From assembly GCA_004010275.1 (NCBI GenBank), contig RBWT01000002.1, positions 1-64,000 of the forward strand: a DNA stretch of 64,000 nucleotides, in the 5' to 3' direction. Source of the stretch: Streptomyces huasconensis. GTDB lineage: Bacteria; Actinomycetota; Actinomycetes; Streptomycetales; Streptomycetaceae. A model generated the notes under the pieces. It had not been told where the DNA came from. It worked only from the letters and a program-made list of their open reading frames with translations, and did no database searches. Below are positions 1 to 9,753 of the stretch, piece by piece (the first letter of the stretch is position 1; the number at the start of each line of letters is the position of its first letter). The position numbers and the translations under genes are program-made.

Positions 1-69
1 GTGGGTGGGAGGCATCCGGCGCGGAGCGGCGGGGAAGGGGGGTGCCGCCGGGTTTCGGGAGCCCCGTCC

Positions 70-321
70 TCACACCGGCACCAGCTCACAGCGCAGCACG
101 ATCGCGTCCAGGGAAAGGTGCAGGACGGAAGCCAACGCCGCCACCGTGAAGAGCGCCGGCGTCGGCGCCCGTCCCGTCTCGATCTTCCGGAGGGTCTCCG
201 CGGAGAGCCCCGCCTCCGCGGCCACCGACACCATGCTCCGCTCCCCCCGCGCTTCCCGCAGCAACTGCCCGAGCCGCTCGCCGCGCTCACGCTCTTCAGG
301 GGTCAAGGGAGTACGAACCAT
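70..321 (-). CDS. small XRE-type helix-turn-helix regulator
   Basis: An 83-residue protein that is almost entirely one Cro/C1-type HTH. Residues about 12-70 run LGQLLREAR..VAAEAGLSAETLRKIETGRAPTP..VAALASVL, with a clear recognition helix (GLSAETLRKIETG). I chose the ATG at 321 rather than the longer reading to 465 because the extra residues overlap the divergent gene and look non-coding. It is transcribed away from methionine aminopeptidase across a 46-bp gap holding a 30-bp palindrome, so it probably represses itself and map. That regulatory role is inference; the HTH fold is clear. Confidence 0.8.
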   Translation of the reverse strand: MVRTPLTPEERERGERLGQLLREARGERSMVSVAAEAGLSAETLRKIETGRAPTPALFTVAALASVLHLSLDAIVLRCELVPV

Positions 322-337
322 GCGGCCATCGTACGAC

Positions 338-367
338 GCCCATTTAAATACCGGTATAGTAATGGGC
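338..367. promoter_or_regulatory. 30-bp imperfect palindrome, probable operator and promoter between the HTH gene and map
   Basis: The 30 bp match their own reverse complement at 24 positions: outer arms GCCCATT/AATGGGC and a perfect core ATACCGGTAT. A TATAGT hexamer at 355-360 fits a -10 element for map. Its predicted start of transcription falls on or next to the ATG at 368, which would give a leaderless mRNA. The small HTH protein encoded on the left is the likely ligand. Confidence 0.6.
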
Positions 368-1135
368 ATGGTGGAACTCAAGACAGACCGATCGATCGAC
401 GCGATGCGCGAGGCGGGCCGCGTCGTGGCCCAGGCGCTGACCGCCGCACGCGAGGCCGCGGACATCGGCGTATCGCTGCTCGACCTGGACGCGATCGCGC
501 ACGACGTGCTCCGCGAGGCCGGCGCCTCCTCCCCCTTCCTCGGCTACCGGCCGGACTTCGCCCCCGTCCCCTTCCCCGCGGTCCTGTGCACCTCGGTGAA
601 CGACGCGATCGTGCACGGCCTCCCGACCGCCTACCGCCTGCGCGACGGCGATCTGGTCTCCATCGACTTCGGCGCCCAGCTCGGCGGCTGGGCCGGCGAC
701 TCGGCGGTCAGCTTCATCGTCGGCACCCCGCGCCCCGAGGACGTACGCCTCATCGAGACGGCGGAGCACGCCCTGGCCGCGGGCATCGAGGCGGCGGTCG
801 TCGGCAACCGCATCGGGGACATCGCCCACGCCATCGGCACCGTCTGCCGCAAGGCGGGGTACGGCATCCCGGAGGGCTTCGGCGGCCACGGCATCGGACG
901 CCGCATGCACGAGGACCCCGGCGTGCCGAACGAGGGCCGCCCCGGCCGCGGCATGCCCCTGCGGCCGGGCATGGTGCTGGCCATCGAGCCGATGGTGATC
1001 GCGGGCGGCGGTGACGACTACCACCAGGCGCCGGACGGCTGGACACTGCGGACGAACGACGGGAGCCGCGCGGCCCACGCCGAGCACACCGTGGCGATCA
1101 CTCCGGACGGTCCCAGGGTCCTGACGGCACTGTGA
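368..1135 (+). CDS. map: type I methionine aminopeptidase
   Basis: A cytosolic metalloprotease that removes the initiator methionine from new proteins (EC 3.4.11.18). The 255-residue protein has the type I length and all expected ligands: His83 (NDAIVHG), Asp100 (SIDFG), Asp111 (GDSA), His174 (GGHGIG), Glu207 (LAIEP) and Glu239 (AEHTV). There are two in-frame ATGs, at 362 and 368. The second fits a leaderless transcript because the -10-like TATAGT ends at 360, and there is no Shine-Dalgarno for either. Streptomyces usually has more than one map paralogue; this one pairs with its own HTH gene, which suggests conditional expression. Confidence 0.93.
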   Translation: MVELKTDRSIDAMREAGRVVAQALTAAREAADIGVSLLDLDAIAHDVLREAGASSPFLGYRPDFAPVPFPAVLCTSVNDAIVHGLPTAYRLRDGDLVSIDFGAQLGGWAGDSAVSFIVGTPRPEDVRLIETAEHALAAGIEAAVVGNRIGDIAHAIGTVCRKAGYGIPEGFGGHGIGRRMHEDPGVPNEGRPGRGMPLRPGMVLAIEPMVIAGGGDDYHQAPDGWTLRTNDGSRAAHAEHTVAITPDGPRVLTAL

Positions 1136-1181
1136 CACCGCGGGGACATTCACCCTCGTAGATCATTCGTACGATGCGTCG

Positions 1182-3058
1182 GTGACACCAGAGATCATCG
1201 ACTACGGACAGTTCGCCGAGCGGCTGAGGCGGCATCAGCAGGGTTGGCCGCGCTGGGAGTTGCTGGAGGCCGTCCAGCGTGAGTGGGGGTACGAGGACCC
1301 CGGCGGCGAGCCCGGGCACTCCCGGTGGGGCGGCGAGAACCAGAAGCACGGCATCGACTGGGAGCTGCCGGTCCCCCTGGCCCTCAACGAGTGGTGGGAC
1401 TCACCGCTCAACTCCTTCGCCTTCAAGCCCCGCCTGTACTGGGTGCACACCCAGTGGCCGCCGAAGATCTCCGAGCTCGAAGTCGCCCACGAAAGCGGCC
1501 TGTTGACGGGTGAGGGTGTCGATCGCCGTGTCTGTGTGTTCATGTCCGAGTACCACTACATCCATGAGTGGGGCTATCTCACCGCCGAGGCCGAAGAGCC
1601 CGACCCCCCGCGTCGTCGTCAGCGTCGGCGGCGCGTGGGTCGAGCAGAGCCGGTCGTTGTCCGAGTTCTTGATGCAGCTGGCCTTCGAGCGGATGCCCGC
1701 GCACTACGGCTGGACGCTGCGGGTCCGCCGGGCCGTCGTAGACGCCGACCCGCGGATCATCGACCGGCTCCGGTCCTCGTACCGTGAACTGGGGCTGCTG
1801 CCCTGGCAGGAGAGGGGCACCGACGCGCTCTCGTACGGCGCACCGGACGCGGTCATACGTCACGGGCGCGGGCCCGGCGCCGACTTCAGGATCGTCGTCA
1901 ACGCCCGTACGCGCGACGCGCTCATCGCGGTCGCCGAGACCCTGGGTGTCGACTGGACCGGCGAGAAGGCGATCCGGCCGCCGAGTGAGGTGCCCCAGCC
2001 CCTGGAGGACCTCGGGCCGGTCTCGTTGGCGGAGGGGGACGCCGACCCGCGGGGGCGCTGGGCGGTCGTCTCCCGCGGCCCCGCCTCGCCGCCCGCCGTG
2101 CCCCGGTGCCGCCGCCGCGCTCGTCCCCGGGCCCGGAGCCGTCGGGGCGGTCGCCGCCGACCAGGACGCGACGACCCTCGTGGCCGGCGACGCGGACGGC
2201 CACGTCCACGTCCTGGAGACCGACGACGAGCACCCCGAGACGATCAGCCTGTCACTGCACCGCGCCCCCGTGACCGCGCTCACCTGCCTGAAGCTGCGCG
2301 GCGGCAAGCGCCTCGTACTCAGCGGCGACGAGCACGGCGTGATCCGCTACTGGAGCACCCGCCGCAAGCCCCTGCGCGCCCCCTTCGCCCGCCGCCGCAC
2401 GCCCGTCCGCGCGCTGGCCACCGCCCGGCTGGAGACCGGGCCCGCGCTCGCCGCCGCGTGGGCCGACGGCCTGGTCCGCGTCTGGGACCTCGGCTCCGAC
2501 GCGGTGGCCACGCTGCGCCTGGGCACCGGCATCACGCACCTCGGCCTCGACGCGGACGCCGGCCTGCATGTCACGGACGCGGACGGCACCTCCGTACTCC
2601 GGCTCGACCCGGCGAAGCTCTGGCCGCACCGCGATCTCCGGCTGCGCCTGGACGGGGTCGACTGGGGCTCGCTGTGGACCTCCCGCGGGCCGGGCCACAT
2701 GGTCCCCGGCCTGATCGGCAAGGTCGCCTCGGACGACAAGAAGACCGCCATGGACGCGGTGCACGACCTGTACCGGCTGCTCGTCTCCAAGGAGGCCTCC
2801 TCGACCGCGGCGGTCCCGGCCATCCCGTTCCTGGTCGAACTGATGCGGAACCCGGAGAACCTCTCGCGGAGCACGCTGCTGCTGCTCATCGCGGATCTCG
2901 CCGACGTCCGCGAGGCCCGCGGCGGACGCGGTGACGCCCAGCTCGCCGCCGTCCGCGAGGCGCTGCCCGCCCTGCGCTACCTGCACGACGACCCGGAGCC
3001 CCCCATCCGCTGGGCCGCCAACGAACTGGAGCAGAACTGTGCGGCTCCCCCCGCATAG
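1182..3058 (+). pseudogene. SUKH/SMI1-like N-terminus plus WD40-like and HEAT-like protein (two frameshifts)
   Basis: The gene reads through three frames: GTG at 1182 to about 1600, a second frame to about 2100, then a third to the stop at 3058, for about 620 residues in all. The N-terminus (LPVPLALNEWW, FKPRLYWVHTQWPP) resembles SMI1/KNR4 (SUKH) proteins, which include immunity proteins of contact-dependent toxins. The third segment has beta-propeller strands (HRAPVTALTCLKLRGGKRL, GVIRYWSTRR, DGLVRVWDLGS) and ends in a helical HEAT-like stretch. The breaks sit at CCCCCC (about 1601-1606) and CCCC (about 2100), so sequence error is as likely as decay. Function is unknown. Confidence 0.65.
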
Positions 3059-3100
3059 AGGCCGCCCCTGCATAGAGGCCGCCCCCGCATAAGGGCCTGC
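3053..3100 (+). repeat. 17-bp tandem repeats across the stop codon of the WD40-like gene
   Basis: GCATAGAGGCCGCCCC occurs at 3053 and again at 3070, followed by degenerate copies beginning GCATAAGGG and GCATGGGGG. The first copy contains the TAG stop of the upstream gene. The repeat lies just before a terminator hairpin. Confidence 0.6.
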
Positions 3101-3106
3101 CCGCAT

Positions 3107-3132
3107 GGGGGCCTCACCTCAGCGAGGCCCCC
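3107..3132. terminator. hairpin between convergent genes
   Basis: A perfect 9-bp stem, GGGGGCCTC/GAGGCCCCC, with an 8-nt loop lies between the converging WD40-like gene and ggt. It could end transcription from both sides. No U-tract follows, as is common in Streptomyces. Confidence 0.6.
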
Positions 3133-3145
3133 AGGGCGCGACGGC

Positions 3146-4959
3146 TCACTCGGCGGGACGCACCACCATCGCCGAGCCGCCGCCCCTGCGCTCCTTCTCC
3201 GCCGCCGCGAGCCACTTGCCGCCCGGCAGCCGCTGGACGCCCGTCGCCGCGCCGATCTCCGGGTTCCGCTTGAAGGAGTGCCCGATCGACTCCAGGGAAG
3301 CCCGCAGCTCGCTGTCCCACAGGCCTGGCTCCAGCTCGGTCTGCGCGGCGTTGCGCTGGCTCGCGCGCGGCGCGGCGATCGCGTCCACCAGCGGCAGGCC
3401 CCGGTCGACGAAGCCGGTGAGGGTCTGCAGGACGGTCGTGATGATGGTCGCGCCGCCCGGCGAGCCGAGCGCCACCACCGGCTTGCCGTGCTTCAGCACG
3501 ATCGTGGGCGCGATCGAGGCGCGCGGCGCTTGCCCGGGCCCGGCAGGTTCGGGTCGTGCACCGCCGGGTCGGCGGGCGCGAAGGAGAAGTCCGTCAGTTC
3601 GTTGTTGAGGAGGAAGCCCCGGCCGGGACCGTGATGCCGCTGCCGCGCCGTCGACTCGATGGTCAGGGTGTAGGCGACGACGTTGCCCCACTTGTCGGCG
3701 GCCGTGAGGTGCGTCGTGTTCTCACCCTCGTACGTCGTCGGGGCCGCCTTGTCCCCCGAGGCGCACGCCCTGGGGTGGCGCGGGTCGCCCGGCGCGAGCG
3801 GGCTCTTGAGCACCGCGTCGTCCTTGATCAGGCACGCCCGCGTGTCCGCGAACCGCTGCGTGAGGAGTTCCTTCGCCGGTACGTCCTCGAAGGCGGGGTC
3901 GCCCACCCACCGGCCCCGGTCGGCGAACGCGATGCGGCTGGCCTCGATGTACCGGTGCAGGTACTTCTTCTTCGACGCCTTGGAGAGGTCGGTGCGCTCC
4001 AGGATGTTCAGCGCCTCGCCGACGGTGGTGCCGCCGGAGGACGAGGGAGCCATGGAGTAGACGTCGAGCCCGCGGTACGTCGTCTTCGTGGGCTTCTGCC
4101 GCTTGACGCCGTAGGACGCGAGGTCCTTCAGGGAGAGGTCGCCGGGGCGCGCGACGCGGCCGGACGCCGGGTCGACGGGCGGCTTGTTGACGGTGCGTAC
4201 GAAGTCCTTGGCGAGCTTCCCGTGATAGAGCGCGCCTACGCCCTTGCGGGCCAGCTCCTCGTACGTACGGGCCAGGGCGGGGTTCTTGAACGTGGAGCCG
4301 ACCACCGGAAGCTTTCCGCCGGGCAGGAACAGCTTCGCCGAGGCGGGGAAGTCCCTGAACCGCTGCTCGTTCGACGCGGTCTGGGCGCGGAAGGTCTCAT
4401 CGACGGTGAAGCCGTCGCGCGCGAGGCGTTCGGCGGGCTTCAGGAGCGTGCCGAGCTTCTTGGTGCCCCAGGCGTCGAGCGCCGACTGCCAGGTGGCGGG
4501 GGTCCCCGGGGTGCCGACGCCGAGGCCGCTGGTGACCGCGTCCGCGAAGGGGATCGGCTTGCCGTTCTCCAGGAAGAGCCCGGCGTCCGCGGTGCGCGGG
4601 GCCGTCTCGCGGCCGTCGATCGTGCTGACCTTGCGGGACTTGGCGTCGTAGTGGACGAAGTATCCGCCGCCGCCGACACCGGCCGAGTACGGCTCGGTGA
4701 CGCCGAGGGCCGCGGCGGTGGCGACGGCCGCGTCCACGGCGTTGCCGCCCTTGCGGAGCACCTCGATGCCCGCGGCGGAGGCGTCCGGGTCGACGCTGGC
4801 GACCGCGCCGCCGTACCCGACGGCGACCGGCACCTTCTCCGGGGCCGGCGGGGTGTGTTCCGCCGAGCGCGTGGGCGAAGGGGGCGCGGCGGCACCGACC
4901 GACACCAATACCCCTCCGACCGCCCATAGCGTCAGATGACGTGCGACAGCGCGACGCAT
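3146..4959 (-). pseudogene. ggt: gamma-glutamyltransferase, secreted (frameshift near 3525)
   Basis: This enzyme cleaves or transfers the gamma-glutamyl group of glutathione and related peptides outside the cell (EC 2.3.2.2). The N-terminus has an Arg-rich start and a hydrophobic signal segment. Family marks are GGNAVDAAVA, YSAGVGGGG, the autoprocessing Thr in ENTTHLTAAD, and GFLLNNELTDF. The frame breaks near 3525 (PGPGKRR, where the family has PGKRPRSSxAPTIV) and continues in another frame from IAPTIVLKHGKP to the stop at 3146. A second, compensated anomaly replaces the invariant STGGSGITVPG with STARQRHHGPG near 3630-3655. Corrected length is about 600 residues. Confidence 0.85.
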
Positions 4960-5063
4960 TCGTACCTCCAGTCAACAGCCGTCCGCGCAGCGTAACTTCG
5001 CGGGCCCCGCCACGTCAGGACCCCCTCGAACGTGTCTCCGAGGTGCCGCTAGCATGCGCCCCC

Positions 5064-5819
5064 ATGACGGAAGACGTGCGCAACCTCGTCCTCGGCCTGA
5101 TCGCGGTCGGCCTCGGCGCCCTCCTCGGCTGGCTCGTCCGCGGCCGGCTGGGGAAGCGCGGGCTCCGTCGCAAGCAGGCGTTCTTCGGGCTGCCGGACAA
5201 CTCCGAGTCGCTGCTCGTGGTCAACCGCGACGCGGGCGGCGGCGAGCTGATGGTGGTGCACCCCGACGTCTCCGCGCTCCTGGAGCTGGCCGCGGTGATC
5301 AAGGAGTGCGGCGCGCACTCCCAGATCGTCGCGCACGACACGGCCCGGCAGGGCTTCGGCGACCGCACGGAGTTCTGCGTGGGCAGCCCGGTGGTGAACC
5401 GTCGCATGGCGGCGCACATGCACTCGCTGCTCCCGGGCGTGCGGGTGAACGCCGAGCCGGAGCCGGCACCCGACCGCGGCGCGTTCCAGATCGGCGCCGA
5501 GCGCTACCGCCTGGAGGCGGGGCTCACGGAGTACGTGATCCTCGCGCGGCTCACCGCCGGCCAGGGGCAGGAGGCACGGCCGGTCTTCCTCTTCTGCGGC
5601 CAGCGCGCGGTCACCAGCCAGGCGGCCGCCCGCTATCTCGCCCGCTACCACGAGAAGCTCGCGCGCAAGCACGGCAACGACTCCTTCGTGCTGCTGCTGA
5701 AGGTCGTCAACTCGCAGGCGTACGGACCGGACGTCGTCGAAGTCGTCGCGGACGTGACGCAGGCCGCCCGGACGCCGATACCCGCGCCCTCGTCGCGTGC
5801 CTCGCATCGCGCGAAGTGA
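5064..5819 (+). CDS. conserved membrane-anchored protein of unknown function
   Basis: A 251-residue protein with one N-terminal transmembrane helix (NLVLGLIAVGLGALLGWLV) followed by a basic RGRLGKRGLRRK stop-transfer, leaving about 220 residues in the cytoplasm. The soluble part alternates beta strands and helices (ESLLVVNRDAGGGELMVV, ARPVFLFCGQRAVTSQAAARYL) and has no catalytic motif I recognise. The ATG at 5064 begins directly before the membrane helix; the longer reading to 4941 overlaps the ggt promoter. It is divergent from ggt. Confidence 0.75.
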   Translation: MTEDVRNLVLGLIAVGLGALLGWLVRGRLGKRGLRRKQAFFGLPDNSESLLVVNRDAGGGELMVVHPDVSALLELAAVIKECGAHSQIVAHDTARQGFGDRTEFCVGSPVVNRRMAAHMHSLLPGVRVNAEPEPAPDRGAFQIGAERYRLEAGLTEYVILARLTAGQGQEARPVFLFCGQRAVTSQAAARYLARYHEKLARKHGNDSFVLLLKVVNSQAYGPDVVEVVADVTQAARTPIPAPSSRASHRAK

Positions 5820-5953
5820 CCGTCCCCTCACGGTGTGCCCCCTTCACCCGGGGCCTTCTGTAACCTAGCGGTCATTTTCCGGACATCAGGCAACCCGTCG
5901 GCTCTGTACGCCCTCTTTCTGTGCAGTCCACATCCGCACGGAGGTACGTTTCC

Positions 5954-7142
5954 TTGTCCCCGCAGAGCTCTTCGAGCCGCCGACGCCCCCTTCGCCCCTG
6001 CCACGCGGCGACCGCGGGAGTCGCGGTCCTTGCCGCCGCCCTGAGCGCCTGCTCGGGCGGCGACGCGGCCGACGGCAAGGCCGCCGCCGAGAAGCCGAAG
6101 ATCTCGGTGAACCTCACGGGGCGGCAGGCGAAGGCGGGCGAGCCGGTCACGGTGAAGCTGGCCGACGGCAAGCTGAAGCAGGTGGCGGTCGCCGACGCCA
6201 AGGGCGCGAAGCTGCCCGGCGAGGTCTCGGCGAACGGCACCGCTGGACGTCGCGGCGCGTGGAGGCGCCCGGCACCGCGTACCAGGTCGAGGCGGTCAGC
6301 GAGCGGGGCGGCAGCGCGAAGGCGTCCTTCAAGACGGCCGCGCCCCAGCAGGTCAACAAGGTGACGCTCGCCCCGGGCAAGCACACCACCGTCGGCATCG
6401 CCCAGCCCCTGTCGATCACCTTCGACCACCCGGTGCGGAACAAGGCCGAGGTCGAGAAGCAGCTGAAGGTGACGACCTCGAACGGCACCACCGGTTCCTG
6501 GGGCTGGATCAAGAACCACGACGGCAAGGACCGCGTCGACTGGCGCCCCAAGGAGTACTGGAAGTCGGGCACCAAGGTGAAGCTGGACGCCCGGCTGAAC
6601 GGCATCGACTCCGGTGGCGACGACTGGTTCGTGCGCGACTACGCGACGAACTTCACCGTCGGCAAGAGCCAGGTCGTGAAGGTGAACCTGGACAGCAAGA
6701 CGACGACGCTGGTACGGGACGGCAAGGCGGTCAGGTCGCTGCCGATGTCGGCGGGCACCCCCGGCGGCGAGAAGGCATCCTGGGGCGCACGTCCGTGCTG
6801 ATGTCGAAGGAGGGCACGATCAACATGCGCTCCGAGACCGTCGGCCTCTCGGGCAGCAACAGCTACGACAAGATGGTCGACTACTCGATGCGGCTGACCT
6901 GGTCGGGCATGTACGCGCACGCGGCTCCCTGGAACGCCTCGTACTTCGGCAACACCAACCACAGCTCCGGCTGCGTCGGCATGAGCACCGGCGACGCGGG
7001 CTGGCTCTACCGCGAGGCTCAGGTGGGCGACCCCTTCGAGGTCACCGGCAGCGGCTCGAAGGGCACGCCGGACCCGGGCAACGGCTACGGCGAGTGGAAC
7101 CTCTCCTGGTCGCAGTGGCAGGCCAAGAGCGCGCTGAGCTGA
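5954..7142 (+). pseudogene. L,D-transpeptidase (YkuD) lipoprotein (two frameshifts)
   Basis: A cell-wall enzyme that makes 3-3 peptidoglycan cross-links or attaches proteins. The reading has three frames joined near 6246 (ACCGCTGG, one base short) and near 6783. The lipoprotein signal ends LSACSGG. Immunoglobulin-like folds follow (PLSITFDHPVRN, GSWGWIKNHDGKDRVDWRPKEYW). The C-terminus holds the YkuD signature HSSGCVGMS with catalytic Cys at 6972-6974. I prefer the TTG at 5954, 9 nt after GGAGG (5940-5944), over the GTG at 5921. Corrected length is about 395 residues, normal for Streptomyces Ldt. Confidence 0.82.
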
Positions 7143-7163
7143 CGGTACGCCCGTCAACAATCG

Positions 7164-7202
7164 TTACCGGGGCGTAACTTACCGATGGGTTACCCCCGGT
7201 AA
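7164..7202. promoter_or_regulatory. inverted repeat upstream of the S15/CocE-like hydrolase
   Basis: TTACCGGGG (7164-7172) and CCCCGGTAA (7194-7202) form a perfect 9-bp inverted repeat with a 21-nt spacer. The spacer holds further GTTAC-like half-sites. It follows the L,D-transpeptidase stop by about 20 bp and precedes a start codon by about 50 bp, so it could be an operator or a terminator. Confidence 0.4.
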
Positions 7203-7255
7203 AGCTCGGCGGTTACCGTCGGGTCACTTTGCACCGTCCGAGTGAGGAGTGACCC

Positions 7256-8851
7256 GTGGGACTGCCGCACCATGCCTTGCGTACGACCGCCGTGGGGACC
7301 GTATCGGCGGCCCTCGTCGCCGGTACCGCCCTCGGCCTCGCCCCCGCGGCGCAGGCGGCGCCCGCCACCGCGCCGCCGACGGCGAGCGCCACCGACGTAC
7401 GCTTCGTCGACATACCCGGCGACGGCGGCACGGTCCTCAAGGCCAACGTCTTCACCCCCAAGGACGCGCGGCCCGGGACGAGATACCCCTCGATCGTGCT
7501 GCCCACCAGCTGGGCCATGCCCCAGATCGAGTACGTCGCCCAGGCCCAGAAGCTCGCGAACTCCGGCTATGTCGTGGTGAGTTACAACTCGCGCGGCTTC
7601 TGGCAGTCCGGCGGCGAGATCGAGACCGCGGGTCCCGAGGACATCGCCGACGCCTCCAAGGTCATCGACTGGACGCTGGCGAACACCCCGGCCGACCCGA
7701 CGAAGGTCGGCATGGCGGGCGTCTCGTACGGCGCGGGCATCAGCCTGCTCGCGGCCGGGCACGACAAGCGGATCAAGGCGGTGGCCGCGATGAGCGGCTG
7801 GGCCGACCTGATCGACTCGATCTACAGCGGGCGCACGCAGCACGTCCAGGCCGCCGCCCTGCTCGGCGGGGCGGGGGCCCTGACCGGCCGCCCGAGCGCC
7901 GAACTCCAGCAGACGCTCAAGGACTTCCTCGCCTCCAACCTGGACAAGGAGGACGAGATGATCAGCTGGGGCGCCAAGCGCTCCCCCGTCACCCACCTCG
8001 ACAAGATCAACGCGAACGGCGCGGCCATCATGCTCGGCAACGCCTGGGGCGACACCCTCTTCCCGCCCAACCAGTACGCCGAGTTCTACGAGCGTCTGAC
8101 CGGCCCCAAGCGCCTGGAGTTCCGCCCCGGTGACCACGCGACGGCCGAGGCGACGGGTCTGCTCGGCCTGCCCAACGACACCTGGACCTCCACGCAGCGC
8201 TGGTTCGACCACCACCTCAAGGGTGAGGCCAACGGCATCGACAAGGAGCAGCCGGTCCAGCTCAAGTCCCGCTCCACGGGCGGCTACGAGGGCTATCCGG
8301 ACTGGAAGTCGGTCGGCCCCACCCGCAAGAAGATCGCCATGGCGGGGACCACCACGATCCGTACGAACGTCGACTCGGGCGCCAACGGCGGCATCGCGAT
8401 CCTCTCCAACGCCCTGGAGCAGTTCCTTAAGATCCCGCCGACGGCCTCGGTGCCGCTGCTGCCGCGCCGCTACACGGGCGTGTGGCAGTCGGAGCGGTAC
8501 GCGTCGGCCCAGCGGGTGCGCGGGACGGCGAAGCTGCACACCACGCTCACCAGCACCGAGGAGAGCGGCACCCTCGTCGCGTACCTCTACGACGTGGGCC
8601 CGCTCGGCCTCGGCAAGCTGGTCAGCAACGCGCCGTACACCTTCCACGGCAAGACGCCCGGCAAGCCGTTCGGCGTGGACCTCGAACTGTTCTCCACGGC
8701 CTATGACGTACCGGCAGGCCACCGGCTCGCCCTGGTCGTCGACACGGTCGACCCGCTCTACATCGAGCACAACCCGTCCGGCGCGCAGCTGACCTTCTCC
8801 TCACCGCAGGCGGACCCGTCGTACGTGTCCGTCCCGCTGCGCGAGCAGTGA
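7256..8851 (+). CDS. secreted alpha/beta hydrolase of the CocE/X-Pro dipeptidyl-peptidase (S15) type
   Basis: A 531-residue secreted hydrolase with a signal peptide ending near AAQAAPA. The peptidase S15 core includes GYVVVSYNSRGFWQSGG, the nucleophile elbow GVSYGAG (Ser) and a following ADLID segment. A later stretch (HLDKINANGAAIMLGNAWGDTLFPPNQ, RPGDHATAE) fits the acid and His region. The C-terminal 200 residues fit the jelly-roll X-Pro C-terminal domain (GTAKLHTTLTSTEESGTLVAYLYDVGP). GTG at 7256 follows a GAGGAG site. The true substrate (peptide or ester) cannot be told from sequence. Confidence 0.85.
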   Translation: MGLPHHALRTTAVGTVSAALVAGTALGLAPAAQAAPATAPPTASATDVRFVDIPGDGGTVLKANVFTPKDARPGTRYPSIVLPTSWAMPQIEYVAQAQKLANSGYVVVSYNSRGFWQSGGEIETAGPEDIADASKVIDWTLANTPADPTKVGMAGVSYGAGISLLAAGHDKRIKAVAAMSGWADLIDSIYSGRTQHVQAAALLGGAGALTGRPSAELQQTLKDFLASNLDKEDEMISWGAKRSPVTHLDKINANGAAIMLGNAWGDTLFPPNQYAEFYERLTGPKRLEFRPGDHATAEATGLLGLPNDTWTSTQRWFDHHLKGEANGIDKEQPVQLKSRSTGGYEGYPDWKSVGPTRKKIAMAGTTTIRTNVDSGANGGIAILSNALEQFLKIPPTASVPLLPRRYTGVWQSERYASAQRVRGTAKLHTTLTSTEESGTLVAYLYDVGPLGLGKLVSNAPYTFHGKTPGKPFGVDLELFSTAYDVPAGHRLALVVDTVDPLYIEHNPSGAQLTFSSPQADPSYVSVPLREQ

Positions 8852-8857
8852 TCTCCG

Positions 8858-8905
8858 GCTGCTGCCGGGTGGGCCTGCTTCCGCTGCTACCGGCCCGGCA
8901 GCAGC
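8858..8905. terminator. hairpin between the hydrolase and gluD
   Basis: A perfect 12-bp stem GCTGCTGCCGGG/CCCGGCAGCAGC has a 24-nt loop. The right arm overlaps the last codons of gluD. It probably serves both converging genes. Confidence 0.5.
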
Positions 8906-9753
8906 GTCCCTGGTTCGGCCGGCGCGACTTCCGCGGCCTCCGTCTTGGGACTGCGCCGCTGACGCTTGGACACCCACTGGGCGAACCACGACAGCAGCAT
9001 GCACATCCCGATGTAGATCGGTGAGATCACCATGACCACGGGGATGAAGGGCAAATCGTAGTCGAGGTTCGACGCGATCAGCTTCCCGGCGTGGAGGAAC
9101 TCCTCGTAGGTGATCAGGAAGCCCAGCGAGGTGTCCTTCAGGGCCACCACCAACTGGCTGATGATGGCGGGCAGCATGGCGCGCAGGGCCTGGGGCACGA
9201 GGACGTGACTCATGACCTGGGTCTTGCGCATCCCGAGGGCGTACGCGGCCTCCTTCTGGCCGCGCTCCATGGAGTTGACGCCCGAGCGGAAGACCTCGGC
9301 GAGCACCGAGCCGTTGTAGAGCGTGAGTCCGACGACGAGCGCCGGCAGCGGCTGCACCTTCAGCGCCACGAAGACGAAGAAGATCATCACCAGGACGGGC
9401 ATGGCCCGGAAGAACTCCACCAGGAGCGTGGCCACCCAGCGCACCGGCCGGTGGTCCGAGAGCCGTCCCATGGCGAGCAGTCCGCCGAGCGCGAGCGCGA
9501 GGACGGCGGAGATCGCGAAGGCCTTGAGCGTGTTGCCGAGGCCGCGCAGGAGCAGTTCCTGGATGCCCTCGTACTCGAAGGGCGACCACTTCGTGGCGGT
9601 GAACTGTTCGGTGTCGAAGAGGAGGTAGAGAATCCAGGCGACGAGGGCGAGCACGGCCAGGGTGGAGAGCACCCCGTAGAGCTTGTGCCGCCGCACGGTC
9701 TTGGGCCCGGGGATGTCGTACAGGGCGGTGGAGTCGTGGGCGAGGGCTTTCAT
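8887..9753 (-). CDS. gluD: amino-acid (glutamate-type) ABC transporter permease, GluD-like
   Basis: A 288-residue inner-membrane permease of the His/Glu/Gln/Arg family, with about five membrane helices and the EAA loop EAAYALGMRKTQVMSHVLVPQALRAMLP that docks on the ATPase. It starts at ATG 9753 and overlaps the end of gluC by 4 bp. Gene order gluA-gluB-gluC-gluD on this strand matches the actinobacterial glutamate uptake operon. It has a longer N-terminal extension than GluC and a polar C-terminal tail, as usual for GluD. Confidence 0.9.
   Translation of the reverse strand: MKALAHDSTALYDIPGPKTVRRHKLYGVLSTLAVLALVAWILYLLFDTEQFTATKWSPFEYEGIQELLLRGLGNTLKAFAISAVLALALGGLLAMGRLSDHRPVRWVATLLVEFFRAMPVLVMIFFVFVALKVQPLPALVVGLTLYNGSVLAEVFRSGVNSMERGQKEAAYALGMRKTQVMSHVLVPQALRAMLPAIISQLVVALKDTSLGFLITYEEFLHAGKLIASNLDYDLPFIPVVMVISPIYIGMCMLLSWFAQWVSKRQRRSPKTEAAEVAPAEPGTLLPGR

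Noticed and set aside
7190..8770. A 526-residue minus-strand frame opposite the secreted hydrolase
   Set aside because: Mirror of third-position GC; the plus-strand gene has a signal peptide and a nucleophile elbow.
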